Shown: positions 1-6,225 of the stretch, in pieces | Layout: each line of letters opens with the position of its first letter | Position numbering within the stretch: the stretch's first letter is position 1 | NCBI GenBank assembly: GCA_937907975.1 | Contig: CALEQS010000153.1 | Location: 1-9,327, forward strand | DNA from: an uncultured Clostridia bacterium | Lineage (GTDB): Bacteria > Bacillota > Clostridia > Oscillospirales > Oscillospiraceae | Direction: 5' to 3' | Length of the DNA: 9,327 nucleotides | The notes under the pieces: generated by a model | Database searches by the model: none | Seen by the model: only the letters and a program-made list of their open reading frames with translations | Told to the model about the DNA's origin: nothing | Translations under genes and position numbers: made by a program

Positions 1-96
1 GCCGTCAGCCACATCGAGGCTCAGATGGTTCAGCGCAGTCTTTTCATTGGCTGTGCCGGGATTAAAGGTCTTTGTGATATTTGTCAGCTTCAGCAT
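1..96 (-). CDS. ABC transporter ATP-binding protein, TrpZ-like (partial, N-terminus only)
   Basis: Only the first 32 codons lie inside the window; the gene runs off the left edge. The translation begins MLKLTNITKTFNPGTANEKT and continues ALNHLSLDVADG. This is the usual opening beta strands of an ABC ATPase, and the NPGT-NEK-AL-SL-DG pattern is typical of the ATPase that partners TrpX/TrpY-like proteins (COG1101-type). Walker A, the signature motif and Walker B would all lie beyond the edge, so activity cannot be judged. The ATG (94-96) overlaps the permease stop codon (90-92) by seven bases, and an AAAGGCGG-like ribosome binding sequence lies inside the end of the permease gene, so translation is probably coupled. 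Its inferred role is to hydrolyse ATP at the inner face of the membrane to drive amino-acid import through the permease encoded just upstream. The family call rests on a short fragment plus context. Confidence 0.85.
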   Translation of the reverse strand, partial: MLKLTNITKTFNPGTANEKTALNHLSLDVADG

Positions 97-1181
97 TTTG
101 CCGCACCGCCTTTCTTCCGCTTGCTTTCCCGCACAGCGGCCCAGATGATGCCAATGGCCAGCAGGATGGCCAGCAGGGCAAACAGCGCCCGGCTGCCGGG
201 GAACAGGGCAGTCAGCAGTACACAGACCAGGCAGCACACCGCAAATGCCACGATCAGGATGCGGTAGAGGTCTTTACCGCGGCTGGCCAGCTTTTTCTGC
301 TGGAAGTCTACCATCTTCATGAGCGTGGGATAGGAGATGGCCACAGCCACGATAATGGCGCTGACCAGCTTCAGGGCGGAGGCGGGCAGGTTGAACCGCA
401 GTGCAATGGCCACCACAATGCGGTACAGGCAGGAGCCGATGACCACGCCCAGCGCCCGCAGGGGGATGGAGCGTTTGCCAAAGAGAGTCTCACCGATGAT
501 CAGGCTGGCCAGCGCGATGGTCACCATGCCAGTGCCCATGTTGATGTCGCAGGACTTGTTGTACTCGCCGATCAGACAGCCCGCCAGCGCGGTGATGGCG
601 TTGGACAGGCACAGGCCGATGGTGATCATCAGAGCGGGATTGATGGAGGAGGACTTTACCATGTCCGGGTTGTTGCCGGTGGCCCGGATGGACAGGCCCA
701 GCCGGGTGCTCAGAAACAGCAGGAGCAGTACCACGATCACAGCCACAAAGGCCAGCGCCACAATGAGCTTGCGCAGGGAGTAGAGCGGAGTGCCGTTCAG
801 AAGATCCTGAAGCACGGTGAACACGGTGGTGGTGTCGTTCAGACTCAGAGTGGACTTGCCCATGACCAGAATGTTGATGGTGTAAAGGCCGGTGTTGACG
901 ATGATGCCCGCCAGCAGGCTTTCCACGCCCAGCTTTGTCTGTAATAGAGCCGTGATGAAGCCGGACAGAATGCCTGCCCCCATAGCGGCAAAGATCGCCA
1001 GAACGGGGTGGCCGCCGATGGCCACCACAGCGCCCACGGCGCAGCCCAGCGTGAAGCAGCCGTCGGTGGACAGGTCACACACATTGAGCATGGAGTAGCT
1101 CAAAAACAGAGCCAGTGCCACCAGACCATAGATCAGGCCCAGCTCCAATGCGTTTTGGATCAGATCCCATGTAAAGAACAA
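90..1181 (-). CDS. ABC transporter permease, TrpY-like, with C-terminal extension
   Basis: This 363-residue, very hydrophobic protein belongs to the LivH/BPD_transp_2-type permeases found with TrpX-like binding proteins (COG4120-type). Recognisable family segments are ELGLIYGLVALALFLSY (about 13-29), the CDLSTDGCFTLG motif (35-46), ESLLAGIIVNTGLYTINILVMG (87-108) and the cytoplasmic coupling loop RATGNNPDMVKSSSINP (166-182) thought to contact the ATPase. The usual family end, near AISYPT (281-286), is followed by about 75 extra residues containing two more predicted membrane helices (about 308-327 and 333-350) and a basic tail (RESKRKK). The start is TTG at 1179-1181: an AGGAGGAG sequence sits six bases upstream, and the nearby ATG is out of frame. 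The gene follows the binding-protein gene after 109 bases and overlaps the ATPase gene. It should form the membrane channel, probably as a dimer. Tryptophan as substrate is inferred from family and context only. Confidence 0.92.
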   Translation of the reverse strand: MFFTWDLIQNALELGLIYGLVALALFLSYSMLNVCDLSTDGCFTLGCAVGAVVAIGGHPVLAIFAAMGAGILSGFITALLQTKLGVESLLAGIIVNTGLYTINILVMGKSTLSLNDTTTVFTVLQDLLNGTPLYSLRKLIVALAFVAVIVVLLLLFLSTRLGLSIRATGNNPDMVKSSSINPALMITIGLCLSNAITALAGCLIGEYNKSCDINMGTGMVTIALASLIIGETLFGKRSIPLRALGVVIGSCLYRIVVAIALRFNLPASALKLVSAIIVAVAISYPTLMKMVDFQQKKLASRGKDLYRILIVAFAVCCLVCVLLTALFPGSRALFALLAILLAIGIIWAAVRESKRKKGGAAKC

Positions 1182-1187
1182 GATGAT

Positions 1188-1195
1188 CTCCTCCT
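1188..1195 (-). promoter_or_regulatory. Ribosome binding site that fixes the permease TTG start
   Basis: On the minus strand this reads AGGAGGAG, near-perfect complementarity to the 16S rRNA 3' end, six bases before TTG at 1181-1179. The only nearby ATG (1198-1196) is in another frame and lies on the 5' side of the Shine-Dalgarno sequence, so it cannot be the start. The strong site may compensate for the weak initiation codon. Confidence 0.85.
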
Positions 1196-1198
1196 CAT

Positions 1199-1223
1199 TT
1201 AATATATATAATATATAATATAG
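1199..1223 (-). other. AT-only tract before the permease gene
   Basis: Apart from the final G, this stretch contains only A and T, with repeated TATAT/ATAAT units, in a GC-rich neighbourhood. It lies between the intercistronic hairpin and the permease ribosome binding site. It offers several -10-like hexamers on the minus strand but no convincing -35 partner, so a second promoter is possible but not supported. It may equally be an unstructured, AU-rich ribosome entry region or an RNase cleavage site. Nothing further can be read from the sequence. Confidence 0.4.
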
Positions 1224-1239
1224 GACAGATACGGCGGCA

Positions 1240-1263
1240 ACCGGGCGGCACAGGCCGCCCGGT
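1240..1263 (-). promoter_or_regulatory. Perfect GC-rich inverted repeat between binding-protein and permease genes
   Basis: Arms of ten bases (ACCGGGCGGC at 1240-1249 and GCCGCCCGGT at 1254-1263) are exactly complementary around a four-base loop (1250-1253). In the mRNA this forms a very stable hairpin 27 bases after the binding-protein stop codon. No T-tract follows on the minus strand (the next bases are TGCCGCCG), so it is not a standard intrinsic terminator. In many binding-protein operons such a hairpin protects the upstream message from 3' exonucleases or partly ends transcription, so that binding protein exceeds membrane components. That role is inferred here. Confidence 0.7.
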
Positions 1264-1290
1264 CACATAAATTATAATGGGTTGGCTGAA

Positions 1291-2370
1291 TTACTCGAAG
1301 TTTTCCGCAGTGGTGATCTCCTGGACGGAGGTGCAGTAGGGGGCAAAGGCCTGCTTGATGGTATCCAGATCCAGGTTCAGTGCGGCGCAGGTCTCGGTGT
1401 TCACCGTAGCGATGCCGTTGTCAAAGGTCTGGACCGGGGTCTGGGCAGGATCGGCGCCGTTGACCAGGATGTCTGCGACCATCTCGCCAGTGGCCTTGCC
1501 CAGCTTGGCGTAATCGACACCGTAGCCGAGAAACGCGCCGTTCAGAGCAAAGGAATCAGCACCGGTGTAGTGGGGGATGCCGGCCTCGATGAATGACTCA
1601 TAGATAGACAGCTCGGCGTCCATGACGGTGTTGTCAGTGGGGGTGAACACGGCATCGACGCCCTCAGAGATCAGAGACTGGGCGGCCAGTTGGATGTCGC
1701 CAGTGGTGGAGCCGGTCTTTTCAATGTAATTGATGCCCTTGCTGTCCAGAAAGGCCTTGGCGTCGGCAATGGCCTGCGTGGAGGAGTCCTGTGCGGTGTC
1801 GTAGAGCAGGCCTACATAGTCGCAGTCGGGGTTGGCGGCCAGGATCAGGTTCATGATGGATTCGGTGTTCAGTGCGTCAGAGGTGCCGGTCACGTTGCAG
1901 CCGGGGGCGTCCATGCTGTCCACCAGGCCGGCGATGACCGGATCAGTGACGGCGGAGAAAACCATGGGGATGTCGGTGTCCTCCAGTGCACTCTTCATAA
2001 CGGTGGCACTGGGGGTGGCCACGGCCACGACAATGTCCACATCGTCGGCAATCAGGTTGGCGCCGATCTGGCTCAGCACGCTCTGATCAGCCTGGGCGTT
2101 GTTTTCGTAATCCTTATAATCAAAGGTGACGCCCAGCGTCTCGCCCTGTTTGTCCAGCTCTGCCTCCAGATTTTCGACGATCTGGTTCAGAGAGGCGTGA
2201 TCCATCCAGTTGACGATGCCGACCTTGTAGGTTTTGCCATCGCCATTGCCGGCAGCGGCAGAGCCGGAGCCTTCAGCGGTGGATTTGGCGGAACCTGTGC
2301 CGGTGCTTCCGCAGGCGGCCAGTGCCAGCACCATGGCCAGCGCCATCATCAGAGCAAGCAGTTTTTTCAT
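1291..2370 (-). CDS. TrpX-like ABC transporter substrate-binding lipoprotein
   Basis: This 359-residue extracytoplasmic binding protein is of the ABC_sub_bind type (COG2984/TrpX-like). It opens with a lipoprotein signal peptide: a MKK start, a hydrophobic stretch, and the lipobox LAAC with lipidated Cys20. A Gly/Ser/Ala-rich linker (21-45) follows. The ligand-binding body begins at TYKVGIVNWMDHASLNQIV (about 47-65). Family landmarks are DIVVAVATPSATVM (112-125), IPMVFSAVTDPVIAGLV (134-150), GCNVTGTSDALNTESI (157-172), VGLLYDTAQDSS (186-197) and later FTPTDNTVMDAELSI and GYGVDYAKLGKATGEMVADIL. The ATG is preceded at eight bases by AGGAGG (2379-2384). It is the first gene of the operon, directly downstream of the T-box leader, so its expression should rise when the matching tRNA is uncharged. 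Relatives bind aromatic amino acids such as Trp or Phe. Tryptophan is the likely but unproven ligand. Confidence 0.93.
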   Translation of the reverse strand: MKKLLALMMALAMVLALAACGSTGTGSAKSTAEGSGSAAAGNGDGKTYKVGIVNWMDHASLNQIVENLEAELDKQGETLGVTFDYKDYENNAQADQSVLSQIGANLIADDVDIVVAVATPSATVMKSALEDTDIPMVFSAVTDPVIAGLVDSMDAPGCNVTGTSDALNTESIMNLILAANPDCDYVGLLYDTAQDSSTQAIADAKAFLDSKGINYIEKTGSTTGDIQLAAQSLISEGVDAVFTPTDNTVMDAELSIYESFIEAGIPHYTGADSFALNGAFLGYGVDYAKLGKATGEMVADILVNGADPAQTPVQTFDNGIATVNTETCAALNLDLDTIKQAFAPYCTSVQEITTAENFE

Positions 2371-2426
2371 TGTAAATTCCTCCTAGAGAATAAAACTTAG
2401 ATGGCAGGCCATCCGCAAAAAAGGGT

Positions 2427-2464
2427 AAACAAAAAGACCCCTGCCCCACTATGGGACAAGAGCC
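2427..2464 (-). terminator. Intrinsic terminator of the T-box switch
   Basis: On the minus strand GGCTCTTGTCCC (2453-2464) pairs throughout with GGGGCAGGGGTC (2436-2447), allowing G-T wobbles, around an ATAGT loop. TTTTTGTTT follows (2427-2435). This is a standard rho-independent terminator about 57 bases before the binding-protein start codon. Its 5' arm overlaps the antiterminator 3' strand, so it should form when the cognate tRNA is charged and stop transcription before the operon. Confidence 0.93.
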
Positions 2465-2485
2465 TGACTCCTGCGGTACCACCCA
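2452..2485 (-). promoter_or_regulatory. T-box antiterminator
   Basis: The two short helices of a canonical antiterminator can be drawn exactly. UGGG (2482-2485) pairs with CCCA (2452-2455), the seven-base bulge is UGGUACC (2475-2481), and GCAGGAG (2468-2474) pairs with CUCUUGU (2456-2462), allowing G-U pairs, around a UCAGG loop. The bulge UGGU should pair with the tRNA ACCA end. The fourth position is U, which best matches a tRNA with discriminator base A73 and could form a wobble with G73. The 3' strand of this structure is also the 5' arm of the terminator, so the two forms exclude each other. Confidence 0.9.
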
Positions 2486-2613
2486 AATTGACGATGTAGA
2501 TAAAGATCGTCCACTTTCAACCCTGCGCTGTTCCTACGCAGTCCCTGGGGTAACGGGCGGGTTCCCGTCGGCGCCTACTAAAGTTTTGATCAAAACTCGT
2601 TTGGGCCGCCCTC

Positions 2614-2700
2614 GGAAGGCCATTCACTCTCCGGCCGGCGCTGTGCTCACACCTTTCACAGCTCGCTTTGCCCGGTGGTCTGGAGAACTACTCCTCTTCC
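2614..2700 (-). promoter_or_regulatory. T-box Stem I with candidate specifier UGG at 2620-2622
   Basis: On the minus strand the base helix pairs GGAAG (2696-2700) with CUUCC (2614-2618). The loop-E strands are AGUA (2689-2692) and GAA (2623-2625). Above them GUUCUCC (2682-2688) pairs with GGAGAGU (2626-2632), two of the pairs being G-U. The triplet right after GAA is UGG (tryptophan), and one base further it is GGC (glycine). UGG suits the transporter family. However, T-box specifiers are often preceded by one extra base after GAA, which would favour GGC, and the following base is C in both readings where a purine is usual. The specifier call is therefore tentative; Stem I itself is well supported. 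Confidence 0.75.
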
Positions 2701-2720
2701 TCAACGGTTTGTTGTGTTGA

Positions 2721-2749
2721 AGTATAGCGCCATTCTTCCGGCTTGTCAA
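2721..2749 (-). promoter_or_regulatory. Sigma-A-type promoter of the transporter operon
   Basis: Reading the minus strand, the -35 is TTGACA (2744-2749), a perfect match. After 17 bases the -10 is TATACT (2721-2726), five of six matches. Transcription should begin near 2714, giving a leader of about 345 nt. No operator is evident, so control is probably mainly through the T-box. Confidence 0.93.
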
Positions 2750-2831
2750 CAGATTTATGAAAAAAGTTTGGCATAATTTTTGCCCGCCGCAAAATATTCT
2801 ATGCATAGTCCGTCTTTTGGGACACTTTTTA

Positions 2832-2840
2832 TGGTATGAT
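2832..2840 (+). promoter_or_regulatory. Extended -10 promoter of addB
   Basis: TGGTATGAT contains the TGN extension followed by TATGAT (2835-2840), five of six matches to the -10 consensus. The -35 region 16-18 bases upstream (around GTCTTTT, 2812-2818) is weak, as is common for extended -10 promoters. Transcription would start near 2847, about 30 bases before the proposed addB ATG. The ATG at 2836 lies inside this -10 element, so a transcript from this promoter could not use it as a start. Confidence 0.65.
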
Positions 2841-2877
2841 AGACACAGTTATTCCAGAAGAGAAATGGGGCGGTCCT

Positions 2878-5800
2878 ATGCTCAAGCTGCTGCTGGGCAG
2901 AAATCAGAATCAGATCAGCGAAGCCGTACTGCACGCGGCAGCGGAGAATGTGCCCGGCCGGCGCAGCCTGGTCATCGTGCCGGAGCAGTATTCCCATATC
3001 ACTGAGCGCCGCCTGTGCGCGATCGGAGGCGACTCCGTCTCTGCCCGCGCGGAGGTGCTCACCTTCTCCCGGCTGGCCCAGCGTGTCTTTCAGGAGCTGG
3101 GCGGCAGTGCCCGGCCGGTGCTGGACAAGGGCGGCCGACTGCTGCTCATGCACCTGGCGGTCCGGCGGCTGAGCGGAGAATTGAAGGTCTATCGCCAGGC
3201 GGGGGAGAAGGCCGGCTTTCTGACCAGTCTGCTGGCTACGGCGGACGAGTGCAAGAGCTACTGCATTCCGCCGGAACTGCTGCTGGAGGCCGGGGAGTCC
3301 GAGCCGGAGCGCGGCCAGCGTCTGCGGGAGCTTGGACTTGTGCTGGGGGCCTATGATGCACTGACCGCCCAGCGGGCGGAAGATCCCCGGGACAAGCTGT
3401 CACGGTTGGCGGATACCCTGCGTGGCACTGATTATTTCCGGGGGAAAGCGGTCTTTCTGGCCGGCTTTACCGATTTTACGCCCCAGGAGCGGCTGGTGCT
3501 GGAGGTCATGCTGCGCCAGTCGGAGCTGGTCACCGCCGGCCTGAGGTGCGACACGCTGGATATGAGCGGCGCGTCTGTGTTTGCTCCGGTGCGCCATACG
3601 GCACTGGTAATGACCTCTCTGGCCCGGGAGAGTGCTGCCCGCATGGAGTATGAGTGCCTGCCCCTGTCAGGGACGCTGGAGGCCGAGTTCTTTTTCTTGG
3701 AACAGCACCTGTTTTCCGGTGAGACTGCGGCATTTGAACGCCCGGCGGAGCATATTTCTCTGCAGTGCTGCGCGGATCCCTATGCGGAGGTATCTGAAGC
3801 GGCGGAGGAGATCCTGCGCCTTGTCCGGGAAGAGGGCGTGCGTTTCCGGGACATCACCGTGGCGGTGCGCGACCTTTCCGGCTGGGGCGACCGGCTGGAG
3901 TCGGTGTTCGCACGCTATCAGATCCCGATCTTCCTGAGCAGGATGGACGACATCCTGCAGAAGCCGGTGCTCACCCTGCTGACCGCGGCGCTGGATGCCA
4001 CGGCGGGGGGTTATGAGTATGAGGATATGTTCCGCTATCTGAAGACCGGCCTGACCGGCGTTACGGCGGAGGAGCGGGACGAGCTGGAAAACTATGTACT
4101 GCGCTGGGACATCCGCGGTTCCCGCTGGACAATGGAGAAGCCGTGGAGCTGGCACCCGGACGGTTACGGCCAGAGCTGGCACGATGAGGACAGGGAGACG
4201 GTGAACCGGTTGGATGGGCTGCGCCGACAGATTATTGCTCCGCTGGAAGCGTTGAGGCAACGGAAGCTGTCCAGCGGGCAGGCGTGGGCGCAGGCCGTCT
4301 ATGACTTTCTGGAGCAGATCAGTCTGCCGGAATGCCTGAAACGCCGTGCGGGTGAGCTGTGCGCGGCAGGCGAACTGCGGGAGGCGGAAGAGTACCGTCA
4401 GGTGTGGCAGATCCTCACCGGCGCGCTGGAGCAGTGCTCTGATCTGCTGGGAGAGGATAGCATGACGCTGGCAGAGTTTGCTGACCTGTTCCGTCTGGTG
4501 CTCAGCCAGTATCGGGTGGGCACGATCCCGGTCTCCCTCGACCGGGTGACCTGCAGTGATATGGCCCGGGTGAGCCATGCCAGCGGCCGCATCCTGTTTT
4601 TGCTGGGGGCGGACGACGAGAGCATGCCCATGGTGGGCGGCGAGAGCTGCCTGCTGACCGATGAGGACCGCTCTCTGCTGGCCCAGTTCGGCCTGGAGAC
4701 GGCCTTGAATCAGGATCAGCGGATGGATCGGGAGATGATGCTGATCTACGAGTGCTGCACCATGCCGTCGGAGCGGCTCTATCTGAGTTATTCCGCCCAC
4801 GATGTGGATGGGTCAGAAAAGCGCCCCAGCTTTGTGATCCACCGTCTGCGTGAGCTGTTCCCTGATGTGGAGTGTACACCTGAAGGCGGACAGCTTCCGT
4901 CTGCCCTGATCCCGGCGCTGGATGCGTCCTCTGCTCAGGGCGACCGGGTCATGCTGGCCGATCTGGCGGAGCTGACCCGGGGCGAGACGGCCCGCCGGGC
5001 GCTGAATGCCATGGATGAGCGACGGGAGGATCTGACCCGGGCGGCGGTGGATGAGCTCTACCGGGGCACGGTGCGGCTGTCTGCCTCCCGGATGGATCAG
5101 GTGAAGTCCTGCCATTATGCTTATTTCCTGAAATATGGCCTGAAAGCCCGGGCCAGAAAGCCCGCCGGGCTGGACGCCCCGGAGGCGGGCACCTTTGTCC
5201 ACTATGTGCTGGAGCACGTCCTGTCTGAGGCAAAGCGGCTGGGCGGCGTGTCGGCGGTGGATGCAGATCAGATCCGCATGTTGGTCCGGGCGGCATCGGA
5301 GCAGTATATCCGGGAGAACATCGGCGGACTGGAGGATAAGACACCCCGGTTCCGCTATCTGTTCCGCCGGCTGGCCGGATCTGCCGAACAGGTGGTGGAG
5401 CAGATGGTGGAGGAACTTCAGAGCTCTGACTTCCAGCCCATCGCCTTTGAGCTTGGGTTTGGTCAGAATGAGACACTGCCGCCGGTCCAGCTGAAGGTGA
5501 ACGGCATACAGGTGTCCATCTCCGGCTTTGTGGACCGGGTGGACGGCTGGGAGCACAATGGACGGCTCTATGTCCGGGTCATGGACTACAAGACAGGCCG
5601 CAAATCCTTTGATCTCACCGATGTATGGCACGGCCTGAATCTCCAGATGCTGCTCTATCTCTTCACGCTGGAGGAGAAGGGAATGCCCGGAGTGGAGGAA
5701 CCCATCGTCCCGGCAGGTGTGCTCTACCTGCCCGCCCGGGAGGAGCATTTGACCGGTAGCCGCACCATGGATGAGGAGAGCCGCCGGAAGGCGCTGGACT

Positions 5801-6222
5801 CCAAGCTGCGCAGAAGCGGTCTTATCTTGAATGATCCCAACGTGGTGGATGCCATGGAACATATCCCGCCGGGCAGTGATGCCCGCTTTCTGCCTGTGCG
5901 CGTCAGCAAGCGCACAGGGGCCATCTCCGGCGATGCATTGGCTTCGGCGGTGCAGCTGGGCAGGCTGCAGAAGCATATCCACCACATCCTGCGTCAGATC
6001 GCGCAGGAGATCGGTTCCGGCAATATTCAGGCCGATCCATGGTACCGGGATGAGCGCCGCACTGCCTGCGCATGGTGCGACTACGCCTCCGCCTGTCATT
6101 TTGAAGAGGGGCGCTGCGGCGAGCACAGCCGCTACCTTTATCCGGTCAAAGGAACTGAGTTCTGGGAGCAGCTGGACGAAGAAGAACGCCGCGATGAGCG
6201 CGATGAGAAGGAGGGCGACTGA
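2878..6222 (+). CDS. addB: AddB (RexB-type) helicase-nuclease subunit B
   Basis: AddB is the second subunit of the AddAB complex, the RecBCD counterpart that unwinds and resects double-strand breaks and loads recombination. From ATG 2878 it is 1114 residues, close to the usual 1100-1170. Start MLKLLLGR fits the family; an in-frame ATG at 2836 would add 14 unusual residues and lies in the promoter -10. The N-terminal helicase-like half shows VPEQYSHITERRL, LTFSRLAQRVFQE, FLAGFTDFTPQE and RILFLLGADDESMP. The C-terminal PD-(D/E)XK nuclease shows GTFVH (His775), GFVDRVD (883-889) and DYKTG (Asp903, Lys905). Cysteines 745, 1064, 1067 and 1073 match the iron-sulfur staple, including CxxCx5C. The Walker A position (GRNQNQIS, 7-14) lacks GKT/S, so ATP binding by this subunit is doubtful. 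It is followed by addA after three bases and is divergent from the transporter operon. Function is well supported. Confidence 0.96.
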   Translation: MLKLLLGRNQNQISEAVLHAAAENVPGRRSLVIVPEQYSHITERRLCAIGGDSVSARAEVLTFSRLAQRVFQELGGSARPVLDKGGRLLLMHLAVRRLSGELKVYRQAGEKAGFLTSLLATADECKSYCIPPELLLEAGESEPERGQRLRELGLVLGAYDALTAQRAEDPRDKLSRLADTLRGTDYFRGKAVFLAGFTDFTPQERLVLEVMLRQSELVTAGLRCDTLDMSGASVFAPVRHTALVMTSLARESAARMEYECLPLSGTLEAEFFFLEQHLFSGETAAFERPAEHISLQCCADPYAEVSEAAEEILRLVREEGVRFRDITVAVRDLSGWGDRLESVFARYQIPIFLSRMDDILQKPVLTLLTAALDATAGGYEYEDMFRYLKTGLTGVTAEERDELENYVLRWDIRGSRWTMEKPWSWHPDGYGQSWHDEDRETVNRLDGLRRQIIAPLEALRQRKLSSGQAWAQAVYDFLEQISLPECLKRRAGELCAAGELREAEEYRQVWQILTGALEQCSDLLGEDSMTLAEFADLFRLVLSQYRVGTIPVSLDRVTCSDMARVSHASGRILFLLGADDESMPMVGGESCLLTDEDRSLLAQFGLETALNQDQRMDREMMLIYECCTMPSERLYLSYSAHDVDGSEKRPSFVIHRLRELFPDVECTPEGGQLPSALIPALDASSAQGDRVMLADLAELTRGETARRALNAMDERREDLTRAAVDELYRGTVRLSASRMDQVKSCHYAYFLKYGLKARARKPAGLDAPEAGTFVHYVLEHVLSEAKRLGGVSAVDADQIRMLVRAASEQYIRENIGGLEDKTPRFRYLFRRLAGSAEQVVEQMVEELQSSDFQPIAFELGFGQNETLPPVQLKVNGIQVSISGFVDRVDGWEHNGRLYVRVMDYKTGRKSFDLTDVWHGLNLQMLLYLFTLEEKGMPGVEEPIVPAGVLYLPAREEHLTGSRTMDEESRRKALDSKLRRSGLILNDPNVVDAMEHIPPGSDARFLPVRVSKRTGAISGDALASAVQLGRLQKHIHHILRQIAQEIGSGNIQADPWYRDERRTACAWCDYASACHFEEGRCGEHSRYLYPVKGTEFWEQLDEEERRDERDEKEGD

Positions 6223-6225
6223 CTT

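Larger units (their letters stand above)
2427..2714 (-). promoter_or_regulatory. T-box riboswitch leader of the TrpXYZ-like operon
   Basis: The minus-strand leader between promoter and first gene contains all the parts of a transcriptional T-box in the right order. Stem I (2614-2700) has the AGUA/GAA loop-E motif, a specifier loop and an AGCGA...GGUGUGAGC distal module. A linker follows with an AGTTTTGATCAAAACT palindrome (2582-2597) and an ACGGG/CCCGT stem (2553-2568). Stem III (2490-2511) has GACGAT/ATCGTC arms. Then come the conserved T-box sequence GGGTGGTACCGCAGG (2470-2484) and a terminator. T-boxes sense uncharged tRNA through codon-anticodon pairing in Stem I and pairing of the tRNA NCCA end in the antiterminator bulge. 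Uncharged tRNA favours the antiterminator and read-through. This leader, with the two promoters and the addB 5' end, accounts for the whole 507-base gene-free stretch at 2371-2877. Confidence 0.95.

Noticed and set aside
81..944. A 287-codon plus-strand open frame opposite the permease
   Set aside because: It is antisense to a well-supported permease, its translation is His/Gln/Gly/Asp-rich and unlike any protein family I recognise, and it has no ribosome binding site.
1271..1276. TATAAT on the minus strand just after the binding-protein gene, as a possible second promoter for the permease
   Set aside because: The position 17 bases upstream reads TTCGAG, a poor -35, and there is no TGN extension. 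The stable hairpin immediately downstream also argues against it.
1690..2400. A 236-codon plus-strand open frame opposite the binding-protein gene
   Set aside because: Gly/Val/His-rich antisense shadow of the binding-protein gene; no supporting signals.
2451..2720. An 89-codon plus-strand open frame across the T-box leader
   Set aside because: The region is fully explained as a structured RNA leader on the minus strand, and the frame shows no protein features.
2799..2808. CTATGCATAG palindrome upstream of the addB promoter as an SOS or other operator
   Set aside because: It does not resemble the Gram-positive LexA box (GAAC-N4-GTTC) and short AT-rich palindromes are common; no second copy supports it.
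3667..4800. A 377-codon minus-strand open frame inside addB
   Set aside because: Antisense shadow of addB with no domain, promoter or convincing ribosome binding site.
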